Assembly: GCF_017355855.1 (NCBI RefSeq)
Contig: NZ_JAFEWD010000007.1
Span: 155,250 to 219,249 of the forward strand
DNA from: Pedobacter sp. SYSU D00535
Lineage (GTDB): Bacteria; Bacteroidota; Bacteroidia; Sphingobacteriales; Sphingobacteriaceae
Length of the DNA stretch: 64,000 nt
Direction of reading: 5' to 3'
Of the stretch, positions 25,797-34,063 are shown piece after piece; position 1 is the stretch's first letter, and each line of letters starts with the position of its first letter. The notes under the pieces were generated by a model, which saw nothing but the letters and a program-made list of their open reading frames with translations, ran no database searches and was not told where the DNA came from. Made by a program: the position numbers and the translations under genes.

Positions 25797-28154
25797 TTAA
25801 AATTTCAAGCTTAATTGCAGAAGGAAGTTGCGTTCAGCCTGGGGATAGTAATAGTTTTCTGTGGTGAAACCGCCAGAAAAGTAACTGAAGGTATAACCGT
25901 TAGATTCGTATAACTCATTAAACAAGTTATTGATAAGAAGCGTTACGCCTAAGTTTTTAATCTGCTTGAGGGGCGTGTTGTAACTCAAGCGCAAATCGTT
26001 GACAAAAAAACCGGATATCTTTCTATCCTCATTGGATGTATTGTCCAGGTACTGCTTGCTCACGTATTTAGAAAGAAGAGCAATCTCCGTTTTTCGGAAC
26101 GGACGATAGGCAAATTCATTAGAAGCGATAAAGCGTGGAGAAAAGGCGATATCCGTGTCGTAATGCGTATACTGCTGTTGAGTCTCATTATCGTAGTCGT
26201 CTACAAACTCCACATATCTGTCTACCTTGTTTTGTGAAATGCTTGCAGTGGCATTCCAATTTAGACTGTTGTTCACCCGCAGACGCATATCTCCTTCTAA
26301 ACCTATCCGATAGCTATCGCGGACGTTTTCACGGATATACTCCCCACTTTCGTTTACCCTTCCGGTCAACACCAATTGATTCTTATAAAACATTCCATAT
26401 CCATTGATACCAGCTGCAAATCCTGCCCGAGACGTGCGAAATCCTAACTCCACATTTTTAAGATTTTCATGAGAAGGACGGGTAGCTGGAGTTGAATTGA
26501 CATAGTCGTCGCGGTTGGGCTCCTTGTTAGCTATTGCAAACGAACCGTAGAACGTACTCTTACCTAACAAATAGCTTAATCCAATTTTAGGATTGAAAAA
26601 ATGCAGGCGGTCGTTTTGATCTATTGCTGCCCGGTTTTTATCCAGGCCGCTAATGTCGTAGTTGACACCGCGGTATTGCAGATCACCGAAGAGGTTGAAG
26701 TTATTGATCTGGTAGTTGGCTCTTCCATAGATGTTAAAATCCGTTTTGAAGCCGTAGCCCTGATAGTACCGGTCTTGGTTTCTGCTGTTCGACGCAAATT
26801 GTGCCCAGATAACTTCTCCAAAATGACCGCCATCGTATTCGTTGTATCCCCCGCCGAGGGTTAAGTCAAACAAGTCGGAAGGTTTGTAATTCAATGAATA
26901 GGTGACTCCGTAGAAATCATTATCCAACCATCTGCGCCGAACTAGATTTGTATTTTCAATCAGCTCGCTGCCTACTGTTACCGGATCCAAGCCATAGTCT
27001 GCCAGTTCTTGATCTTCTTTAAATTCCTCATAGTAACCGCGACCGTAGGTGTAATGTAGCCCGACATTCGAATTTAACCGCGGTGAAAAGGTATGCGTAT
27101 ACAGAAGTTGGTAGTGGTCCTGTGTATAGTTGTCGGTCTGGTCTTCATAGTTGAAGCCGTTGTATCGCCTGTTTGAGGGAAGCATCGCTTCTGGTACGCC
27201 GTTCCAGGCTTGGTAAGTTCTTTCATTTCCTGAGAAAACGTTAGCACGCAAAACGTCTTTCTTTCCGTAATATGCACCACTCAAGAAATAGGACTTCAGA
27301 TTCGAAAAGCCGGGTTGAATGTAGCCGTCCGATTTAATCCTGGATAACCTTCCGTCAAAAGTGAATTTATTATCGATAAGGCCTGTTCCCACTAAAACAG
27401 TATTTTTAATCGTTTCAAATGACCCTATTGAATTATTCAACTCGGCGTAAGCAGAATCCTTTCTGGTAGTTGTCTGGATGTTCAAGCTTCCACCGAAAGC
27501 ACCCGCTCCATTCGTTGAAGTTCCCACGCCGCGCTGAATCTGGATATTTTCTACAGACGAGGCAAAGTCGGGCAGGTTCACCCAAAAGGTTCCCTGGCTT
27601 TCCGGGTCATTGTAAGGGATACCGTTGATCGTAACATTTACCCGGGTTGGGTCGCTTCCGCGGATTCGAATGCCGGTATAACCAATTCCCGCTCCGGCGT
27701 CCGAGCTAACTACTACAGATGGGGTTTGATTTAGTAAGTAGGGCAAGTCCTGACCTAAATTGTTCCTCTCAAGTTCTTCTCTGCTTACATTCCTAAACGT
27801 CGTAGGAGTCTTTTCGCCAGCTCTCGTTGCAGTTACAATAACCTGGTCTGCCAGGAGGCTGGTAGGCGTCAGTCCTATTCGAATGTTCTGTGGCCCATCA
27901 AGCTGAACCGGTCTGGAATAGGCGCCATAACCCAGATATGTCACCACTAGGGTGTGGGCTCCTCTGTTGAGGTTAGTTAGGGTAAAACTTCCTTGTTCGT
28001 TCGTCTGTGCAGACCTGTCGCCTACACGAACAGTTGCACCAGGCAAGGGTTGGTTGTTTGTTTTGTCGGTAACAGTACCGCTGATGGAAATTTGAGCTAA
28101 AGCAATGAAAGGCATTAGCAGAGCCATGAAGGCCAGCACGTAAATCTTTTTCAA
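25797..28154 (-). CDS. TonB-dependent outer membrane receptor under TPP riboswitch control (thiamine uptake)
   Basis: 785 residues: a signal peptide, a carboxypeptidase-regulatory-like domain about 20-105 (ISGTVTDKTNNQPLPGATV), a plug about 110-225 (ELERNNLGQDLPYLLNQTPS, GIRIRGSDPTRVNVTINGIP), and a 22-strand-type barrel ending in the terminal aromatic motif LLQLSLKF. The leader carries a full TPP riboswitch, so expression should fall when thiamine diphosphate is plentiful. The natural inference is uptake of thiamine or a precursor across the outer membrane. It is monocistronic here, with no adjacent inner-membrane thiamine transporter. Confidence 0.92.
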   Translation of the reverse strand: MKKIYVLAFMALLMPFIALAQISISGTVTDKTNNQPLPGATVRVGDRSAQTNEQGSFTLTNLNRGAHTLVVTYLGYGAYSRPVQLDGPQNIRIGLTPTSLLADQVIVTATRAGEKTPTTFRNVSREELERNNLGQDLPYLLNQTPSVVVSSDAGAGIGYTGIRIRGSDPTRVNVTINGIPYNDPESQGTFWVNLPDFASSVENIQIQRGVGTSTNGAGAFGGSLNIQTTTRKDSAYAELNNSIGSFETIKNTVLVGTGLIDNKFTFDGRLSRIKSDGYIQPGFSNLKSYFLSGAYYGKKDVLRANVFSGNERTYQAWNGVPEAMLPSNRRYNGFNYEDQTDNYTQDHYQLLYTHTFSPRLNSNVGLHYTYGRGYYEEFKEDQELADYGLDPVTVGSELIENTNLVRRRWLDNDFYGVTYSLNYKPSDLFDLTLGGGYNEYDGGHFGEVIWAQFASNSRNQDRYYQGYGFKTDFNIYGRANYQINNFNLFGDLQYRGVNYDISGLDKNRAAIDQNDRLHFFNPKIGLSYLLGKSTFYGSFAIANKEPNRDDYVNSTPATRPSHENLKNVELGFRTSRAGFAAGINGYGMFYKNQLVLTGRVNESGEYIRENVRDSYRIGLEGDMRLRVNNSLNWNATASISQNKVDRYVEFVDDYDNETQQQYTHYDTDIAFSPRFIASNEFAYRPFRKTEIALLSKYVSKQYLDNTSNEDRKISGFFVNDLRLSYNTPLKQIKNLGVTLLINNLFNELYESNGYTFSYFSGGFTTENYYYPQAERNFLLQLSLKF

Positions 28155-28208
28155 CTTTCTTGTTTTTTTAGTTAAAACTGATGCATAACAGGGGCTTATG
28201 CATTTAAC

Positions 28209-28328
28209 TTACCTCCCTACGCCGGCATTACCCGGATCAGGTTCCGGAAAAGATCTTTTTGTAAGATCTCTCCATGGGTATATTCTCAGCCTGAAATGAT
28301 GTTGTCGAGGACAACTTAGGCACCCCTA
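28209..28328 (-). promoter_or_regulatory. TPP riboswitch (THI element)
   Basis: Read on the minus strand, the leader has all conserved blocks of the thiamine pyrophosphate aptamer in order: AGGGGTGCC at 28327-28319, GCTGAGA at 28290-28284, an ATACCC segment just after it, then ACCTGATC at 28242-28235 and GGGTAATGCCGGCGTAGGGA at 28234-28215. The variable P3 arm is an AGATCTT/AAGATCT hairpin. It ends about 55 bases before the receptor ATG. No U-tract terminator lies between aptamer and start codon, so control of translation or an atypical platform is more likely. Confidence 0.95.
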
Positions 28329-28337
28329 AATGAAGTG

Positions 28338-28345
28338 CAAATATA
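28338..28345 (-). promoter_or_regulatory. -7 promoter element upstream of the TPP riboswitch
   Basis: On the minus strand TATATTTG matches TAnnTTTG exactly. Transcription starting about 6 bases downstream would begin right at the 5' edge of the aptamer near 28331. The -33 element is not clear. Confidence 0.55.
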
Positions 28346-28424
28346 GGAAAATGGCCGATAGAATTGATGTGTTGTGATCTGGTGCTCAAATCTGACACAG
28401 CGAAGACCTTTCATGAGATCGTTC

Positions 28425-28444
28425 CCGGAAACGATTGCACAAAT
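28425..28444 (+). promoter_or_regulatory. LacI-type operator candidate upstream of GH28
   Basis: CCGGAAACGATTGCACAAAT matches 16 of 20 positions of the site at 42831-42850 between kdgK and eda. It also contains an ATCGTT/AACGAT inverted repeat (28418-28435). The central CG and flanking TTGC are typical of LacI-family sites. The rest of the 28346-28637 gap before GH28 holds no gene that I can see. Confidence 0.5.
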
Positions 28445-28637
28445 ATTCTCGTGTAAAGTGTTCGTATTCTTCACAAAACTCATTACAATTGCTTCGAACT
28501 AATCTCTTTGTCAATTTTCCCGATATTAATTTGCAGGAAATGAGATTGTAACAAATGAGTGATGCCCTGTTACTACGACAGCGAGCATATTAATATTGCG
28601 GGGAAAAACCGTTTTTAAACGAAATCTAATAAACGAA

Positions 28638-30320
28638 ATGACACACACACTTAAAGTAACTGCATTCCTGGCAACAGTGGCACAGGTAATGATGGGGGAT
28701 GCGTTTGCCCAGCAGCTTAAGCCGCAACCCTGGCCTACTACCTTACCAACAGTTGAAGTTCCGGTATTTGAGAAAGATACCATAAGCATCGTTCAGTTTG
28801 GAGCCATAAGCGATGGAATTACTCTGAACACCAACAGTATTAATAAAGCAATTGAAGAATGCAGTAACAAGGGTGGCGGCGTTGTGGTGATTCCTCGTGG
28901 TACCTGGTTGACAGGTCCAATCGAGCTAAAGAGCAATGTGAACTTGCACCTGAAATCTGATGCCCTTTTAACTTTTACTGCCGACAAAAGTCAGTACAAG
29001 CTGGTGGAAACTAACTGGGAAGGTTTAGCCGCTGTCAGAAATCAATCTCCCATTTCGGGAACCAATTTGGTTAACGTTGCTATCACCGGAAAGGGTATAA
29101 TTGATGGTAACGGACAAGCTTGGAGAATGGTGAAAAGGGACAAGCAAACAGATAGCCAGTGGAAGAAGCTACTTGCTTCAGGCGGCGTGGTGAGTGAGGA
29201 TAAAAAATCCTGGTACCCAAGCGAAGCGGCGTTAAAAGCTTCTAAGATTAAAAATGCAGGTGTAATCGCTCCAGGAAAAACGCTGAAAGATTATGAAGAG
29301 ATTAAGGATTTCTTGCGTCCCAATCTGTTAGTCTTGACAAAATGTGACAAGATTTTGTTGGAAGGGGTAACGTTCCAAAACTCTCCGGCCTGGAATCTTC
29401 ACCCATTGATGTCGCAAAATATCACCATCAGAAACTTAACTGTTCGCAACCCCTGGTATGGGCAAAACGGAGATGGGCTCGACCTGGAGTCGTGTAAAAA
29501 TGTACTGGTGGAGAACAGCTCTTTTGATGTTGGTGATGATGGTATTTGTATCAAGTCAGGTCGCGATGAGCAGGGAAGAAAACGGGCGATGCCTACCGAG
29601 AACGTGATCGTCAGAAATTGCGTCGTGTATTCAGCCCATGGTGGTTTCGTTATTGGTAGCGAAATGTCTGGCGGAGCAAGAAATATTTATGTTTCCGATT
29701 GTACCTTCATTGGAACTGATATCGGCCTGCGTTTCAAAACAACCCGCGGCCGCGGTGGAGTAGTTGAAAACATCTTCATCAAAAACATCAATATGAAGGA
29801 TATTCCAGGTGAAGCAATTCTTTTCGACATGTACTATGCAGCGATTGATCCGGTTGCCTTAGCCGGAGAAAAACGTGATGCACCGAAGGTGGTTTTACTT
29901 CCGGTAACAGAAGAAACACCCCAATTCAAAAATATCTATATCAGTAATGTTGTTGCAGATGGCGCAGAGAAAGCAATCTTTGTGAGGGGTCTTCCTGAAA
30001 TGAACATCCACAGCCTTTTCCTTGAGAATATGACCTTGAGAGCAAAAAAAGGTGTAGAGATCGAAGAGGCTAAAAATTTATACTTTAAAAATATTCATGT
30101 GATCGCCGAGGACACGAGACCGGTTGTGAATATCGCAAGAAGTTCAGCGTTGACCTTCGACGGGTTAAAGTATAATCAAGGCGCAGAGGTGCTCTTTAAT
30201 ATCACAGGCGAAACTTCTTCGAATATAAACGTTGTTAACACCAAAACTGCCGATGCAAAGACGCCCGCTGAATTTGGCACTGATGTCAATAAAAAGAAAG
30301 CACTAAAAATCAGTAAATAA
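28638..30320 (+). CDS. GH28 family polygalacturonase, exported
   Basis: About 560 residues with a signal peptide (MTHTLKVTAFLATVAQVMMG, cleavage near AFA-QQ); I chose this ATG over a TTG 42 bases upstream. Right-handed beta-helix glycosidase of family 28, which hydrolyses galacturonic acid linkages in pectin. Catalytic-site signatures appear in order: NGDGLDLESCKNV, VGDDGICIKSG, SAHGGFVIGSEMSGG and RFKTTRGRGG. The HGG form in place of GHG is frequent in Bacteroidota members. It leads a pectin/galacturonate cluster: GH105 follows 14 bases downstream, then the isomerase and dehydratase genes. An operator-like sequence lies about 200 bases upstream. Confidence 0.94.
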   Translation: MTHTLKVTAFLATVAQVMMGDAFAQQLKPQPWPTTLPTVEVPVFEKDTISIVQFGAISDGITLNTNSINKAIEECSNKGGGVVVIPRGTWLTGPIELKSNVNLHLKSDALLTFTADKSQYKLVETNWEGLAAVRNQSPISGTNLVNVAITGKGIIDGNGQAWRMVKRDKQTDSQWKKLLASGGVVSEDKKSWYPSEAALKASKIKNAGVIAPGKTLKDYEEIKDFLRPNLLVLTKCDKILLEGVTFQNSPAWNLHPLMSQNITIRNLTVRNPWYGQNGDGLDLESCKNVLVENSSFDVGDDGICIKSGRDEQGRKRAMPTENVIVRNCVVYSAHGGFVIGSEMSGGARNIYVSDCTFIGTDIGLRFKTTRGRGGVVENIFIKNINMKDIPGEAILFDMYYAAIDPVALAGEKRDAPKVVLLPVTEETPQFKNIYISNVVADGAEKAIFVRGLPEMNIHSLFLENMTLRAKKGVEIEEAKNLYFKNIHVIAEDTRPVVNIARSSALTFDGLKYNQGAEVLFNITGETSSNINVVNTKTADAKTPAEFGTDVNKKKALKISK

Positions 30321-30334
30321 CCTATTTACCATTC

Positions 30335-32260
30335 ATGAAAAAAATTTCTGTTATAGCTGTTCTAATCCTGGCATTTAGTTGCCAGGGTTTATTCGTTTCT
30401 GCCCAGGGAAAAACTACCAAGCCTGTATCTGAAAGGCTGGCTGCTACTGCCATGGAGCGTTGGAGAGATTCCATGTGGACAGGACGCCCGGCAAAATGGA
30501 CGTACGATCAGGGGACGGTGATGGAAGGAATTGCTGCTGTATGGAAGAGAACCGGAGATGGAAAGTACTTCGATTTCATTAAAAGAGGAATGGATCTTTT
30601 CATTCAGCCAGATGGAAGTATCCGCACTTATAAGCTTGCAGACTACAATATTGATAACGTTAAAAACGGTCGTGCACTTCTTGTTCTGTACAAAGTAACG
30701 GGGCAGGAAAAGTATCTAAAAGCAGCACAGTTGCTACGTCAGCAGTTGAGCACGCATCCACGTACCAATGAAGGCGGCTTCTGGCACAAGAAAGTATATC
30801 CTTACCAAATGTGGTTGGACGGACTATACATGGGTCAGCCCTTTTATGCAGAGTACGCTGCTATGACGAATGACCATGAAGCCTTCAACGACATTGCACG
30901 TCAGTTTATCCTTATGGAAAAGCATTCCGTTCATCCGGCAACAGGATTATTGTATCATGGTTACGATGAGTCTAGACAGCAAAAATGGGCAGATAAGGAA
31001 ACAGGTCGTTCTCCTCATTTCTGGGGACGGGCGATGGGCTGGTACGGAATGGGATTGGTAGATGCCCTTGAGTATTTCCCTGCTAATCATCCTAAAAGGG
31101 ATTCTGTAATTGCTATTTTGAACCGTTTTGCAACAGCAGTACAAAAAGTGCAGGATGCTAAGTCTGGAGTTTGGTACGATATTCTTGACAGGCCTACTGG
31201 TAAAGGAAATTACCTGGAGTCCTCTGCTTCCAGCATGTTTGTGTATGCTCTCGCCAAAGGAATCCGTTTAGGTTATCTTCCTCAAAGTTATCTTCCGGTT
31301 GTTGAAAAAGGCTATCAGGGTTTGCAGAAAGAGTTCATCGAGGTGGTGAATGCGGATAGGGTGAACCTGACTAAAACCGTAAGCGTTTCTGGTCTTGGAG
31401 GAAGTCCGTATCGCGACGGCAGCTATGAGTACTATTTAAGCGAGAAAGTGATCACCAACGATCCAAAAGGCGTAGGTGCGTTTATCCTGGCAGCTAATGA
31501 AATGGACCTTAGAGCGATGCCAAAACCAGGTCTGGGGAAAACCATCACATTGGATTATTACTTCAACAACGAATACAAAAAGGACCCAACGGGAATTATC
31601 TCGCGCTATCACTATACATGGGAAGACAATGCAAACAGCGGGTTTTCCTTACTAGGTAATATCTTTAAGAATGCTGGTGCCAGCTTGAACAGCTTGACTG
31701 CAGCTCCAACCGCTGCGAATCTTCAGAATTCGGATATCTATATCATTGTTGATCCGGATACAGAAAAAGAAACAGCAGCTCCAAATTTCATGACTGCTCA
31801 GTCTGCTGATGAGCTGTATAAATGGGTGCACAATGGAGGTGTTTTAGTCCTGATGACCAATGATCATACCAACGCCGAGCTGAAGAAGTTTAATACTTTG
31901 TCAGAGCGTTTTGGTATTCGGTTTAATGAGGATATGGTTAACGCCGTGAAGAACGATCAGTATGAAACCGGCGCATTCGCAATCCCCAAAAAGCACCCGA
32001 TTTTCCAGACAGCAAAGAAAGTGTATATCAAAGAAATAAGCACTTTAAACCTTTCTTCACCAGCTAAACCAGCTTTTACTTCAGGTAAAAACGTAATCAT
32101 GGCCAGTGCACAAGTGGGCAAAGGGACTGTTTTCGCAGTGGGAGATCCATGGTTTTACAATGAGTATGTAGACGGACGGAAGTTGCCGGCGCAGTACGAG
32201 AATTTCAAGGCAGCGACAGACTTGGTTTACTGGCTGGTAAATCAGGTTCCTGCCAGGTAA
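30335..32260 (+). CDS. GH105 unsaturated galacturonyl hydrolase with extra C-terminal domain
   Basis: 641 residues. A signal peptide (about 1-24) precedes an alpha/alpha-barrel of GH105/GH88 type (about 30-390): KWTYDQGTVMEGIAAVW, YQMWLDGLYMGQPFYAEY, GRSPHFWGRAMGWYGMG and GSPYRDGSYEYYLSE. It should remove the unsaturated uronic acid left at the end of pectin oligosaccharides by lyases. The C-terminal ~245 residues (about 395-641) form a separate alpha/beta domain (DIYIIVDPDT, WVHNGGVLVLMTND, GKGTVFAVGDPWFYNEY) resembling DUF4350 or ThuA-like folds. Single-domain GH105 enzymes are about 370 residues, so this is a fusion. Confidence 0.93.
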   Translation: MKKISVIAVLILAFSCQGLFVSAQGKTTKPVSERLAATAMERWRDSMWTGRPAKWTYDQGTVMEGIAAVWKRTGDGKYFDFIKRGMDLFIQPDGSIRTYKLADYNIDNVKNGRALLVLYKVTGQEKYLKAAQLLRQQLSTHPRTNEGGFWHKKVYPYQMWLDGLYMGQPFYAEYAAMTNDHEAFNDIARQFILMEKHSVHPATGLLYHGYDESRQQKWADKETGRSPHFWGRAMGWYGMGLVDALEYFPANHPKRDSVIAILNRFATAVQKVQDAKSGVWYDILDRPTGKGNYLESSASSMFVYALAKGIRLGYLPQSYLPVVEKGYQGLQKEFIEVVNADRVNLTKTVSVSGLGGSPYRDGSYEYYLSEKVITNDPKGVGAFILAANEMDLRAMPKPGLGKTITLDYYFNNEYKKDPTGIISRYHYTWEDNANSGFSLLGNIFKNAGASLNSLTAAPTAANLQNSDIYIIVDPDTEKETAAPNFMTAQSADELYKWVHNGGVLVLMTNDHTNAELKKFNTLSERFGIRFNEDMVNAVKNDQYETGAFAIPKKHPIFQTAKKVYIKEISTLNLSSPAKPAFTSGKNVIMASAQVGKGTVFAVGDPWFYNEYVDGRKLPAQYENFKAATDLVYWLVNQVPAR

Positions 32261-32270
32261 TATTAAACAT

Positions 32271-32303
32271 AACACTGCATGATAGTTAGCGCAGTGTTTT
32301 TAT
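32271..32303 (+). terminator. Terminator after GH105
   Basis: An 8-base-pair stem AACACTGC / GCAGTGTT followed by TTTTATT. It separates the GH28-GH105 pair from the uxaA-uxaC-kdgK set. Confidence 0.75.
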
Positions 32304-32319
32304 TAAGAGATTATATAAG

Positions 32320-32348
32320 TTTGCAAGGTTAGATAGCAGTTATTTATC
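32320..32348 (+). promoter_or_regulatory. Candidate promoter of the uxaA-uxaC-kdgK operon
   Basis: TTTG at 32320-32323, 17 bases, then TATTTATC at 32341-32348, close to the Bacteroidota TTTG/TAnnTTTG pattern and 27 bases before the uxaA start. Confidence 0.4.
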
Positions 32349-32374
32349 CTAAACAGTCAATTCTACTCCATTAA

Positions 32375-34027
32375 ATGAAGCAAAAAGTATTAAAGGTTCA
32401 CCCGGATGATAACGTCTTAGTTGCTTTAACAGATCTGCAACAGGGGGAACTTGTGGCATTTAACGGGGAGCAATACGAGCTGAAGGAAAACATCCCGGCC
32501 AAGCATAAGTTCGCACAGGTTGATCTGCCGCAGGGCTCTGAGGTGATTATGTATGGGGTATTAGTTGGAAAAACACAAAGCGATGTTGCAAAAGGTGCAT
32601 GGCTCTCTACGGCTAATTTGAAGCACGCTGCAAGCAGTTTCACTATTGGTGAGAGAAAAACCTCCTGGACTCCGCCTGATGTCAGCAAATTCGAGTCTAA
32701 AGTTTTTTATGGTTACCACCGGTCTGATGGAAGCGTTGGTACTGCCAATTATTGGTTAGTGATCCCGATGGTTTTTTGCGAAAACCGCAACCTGGAAGTT
32801 CTGGAAGATGCCCTGGTTGACCAACTGGGTTATCGGAAAGAAAAAGGCTACGCCAAGCAGGCAAAGCAACTTATTGATCTGTACAGGTCTGGAGCAGATG
32901 TTAATACGATTCTAAGTGCAGACCTTTCCATTGCTGAAATCCAGCAGGAGAGTAAGCGTTTATTCAAGAACGTCGACGGTGTTAAATTTCTAACGCACAG
33001 TGGGGGCTGCGGTGGAACTCAGCAGGATGCCATCGCTTTATGCGCTCTTCTTGCAGGTTACATCACGCATCCGAATGTTGCCGGCGCTACCGTTTTAAGC
33101 CTCGGCTGTCAGCATGCGCAAGTGCGTATTCTGGAAGAGGAGATCCGAAAACGCAGTCCTCATTTTGATAAGCCGCTTTATGTGCTGGAGCAACAGAAGA
33201 TTGGGACCGAGCCTGAACTGATCTCGCTCGCAATAAAACAAACCTTTGCTGGCCTTATTCAGGCTGATCAATGCAAGCGTGAACCGGCTCCATTAAGTAA
33301 GCTTTGCATCGGACTGGAGTGTGGAGGATCTGACGGCTTCTCTGGAATCTCTGCTAACCCGGCAATTGGTTATACTTCTGATTTGTTAGTAGCGCTGGGC
33401 GGATCGGTAATCCTTGCCGAATTTCCTGAGTTGTGCGGAGTAGAACAAAATATCAGCGATCGATGTATTGATACTGCCACAGCCGAACGCTTTTCTTATC
33501 TTATGAAAGTGTATAGTGAGCAAGCGGAGGCAGTAGGTTCTGGATTTGATATGAATCCTTCTCCCGGAAACATTAAAGATGGGTTGATTACAGACGCAAT
33601 AAAATCAGCTGGCGCGGCTAAAAAAGGCGGCACTTCTCCGGTTATGGATGTGCTTGGTTATCCCGATAAGGTGACTAAACCCGGTTTAAATCTGTTGTGC
33701 ACTCCCGGAAACGACGTTGAATCTACTACAGCGGAAGTAGCGGCGGGAGCGACAGTGGTGCTGTTTACCACAGGTCTGGGAACGCCAACCGGTAACCCAA
33801 TTGCTCCGGTAGTCAAGGTCGCAAGTAACACTACCCTGTATCAGCGGATGCATGATATCATCGATCTGAACACAGGAACGATTATCGAGGGTGAGGAAAC
33901 GATTGAACAGGCTGGAGAGCGTATTCTTGATTACGTGATCAGGGTGGCAAGCGGCGAAGTGGAAGTGAACGCAGTTCGGTTAGAGCAGGATGATTTTATC
34001 CCCTGGAAACGTGGGGTTTCATTATAG
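32375..34027 (+). CDS. uxaA: Altronate dehydratase family protein, copy 1 (550 residues)
   Basis: Dehydrates D-altronate to 2-keto-3-deoxygluconate in galacturonate catabolism. The N-terminal ~90 residues are the SAF (UxaA N) domain (VHPDDNVLVALTDLQQGELV). The larger domain has THSGGCGGTQQDA, LSLGCQHAQV, GLECGGSDGFSGISANPAIG and FTTGLGTPTGNPIAPV. Cys residues in these motifs likely hold iron. It is about 54 residues longer than the second copy at 38181 and differs from it through the middle, so the substrate could be another sugar acid. First gene of a uxaA-uxaC-kdgK transcription unit. Confidence 0.9.
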   Translation: MKQKVLKVHPDDNVLVALTDLQQGELVAFNGEQYELKENIPAKHKFAQVDLPQGSEVIMYGVLVGKTQSDVAKGAWLSTANLKHAASSFTIGERKTSWTPPDVSKFESKVFYGYHRSDGSVGTANYWLVIPMVFCENRNLEVLEDALVDQLGYRKEKGYAKQAKQLIDLYRSGADVNTILSADLSIAEIQQESKRLFKNVDGVKFLTHSGGCGGTQQDAIALCALLAGYITHPNVAGATVLSLGCQHAQVRILEEEIRKRSPHFDKPLYVLEQQKIGTEPELISLAIKQTFAGLIQADQCKREPAPLSKLCIGLECGGSDGFSGISANPAIGYTSDLLVALGGSVILAEFPELCGVEQNISDRCIDTATAERFSYLMKVYSEQAEAVGSGFDMNPSPGNIKDGLITDAIKSAGAAKKGGTSPVMDVLGYPDKVTKPGLNLLCTPGNDVESTTAEVAAGATVVLFTTGLGTPTGNPIAPVVKVASNTTLYQRMHDIIDLNTGTIIEGEETIEQAGERILDYVIRVASGEVEVNAVRLEQDDFIPWKRGVSL

Positions 34028-34063
34028 GAAGATTTATAAACAGACAAATATTTAACGAGGGAA

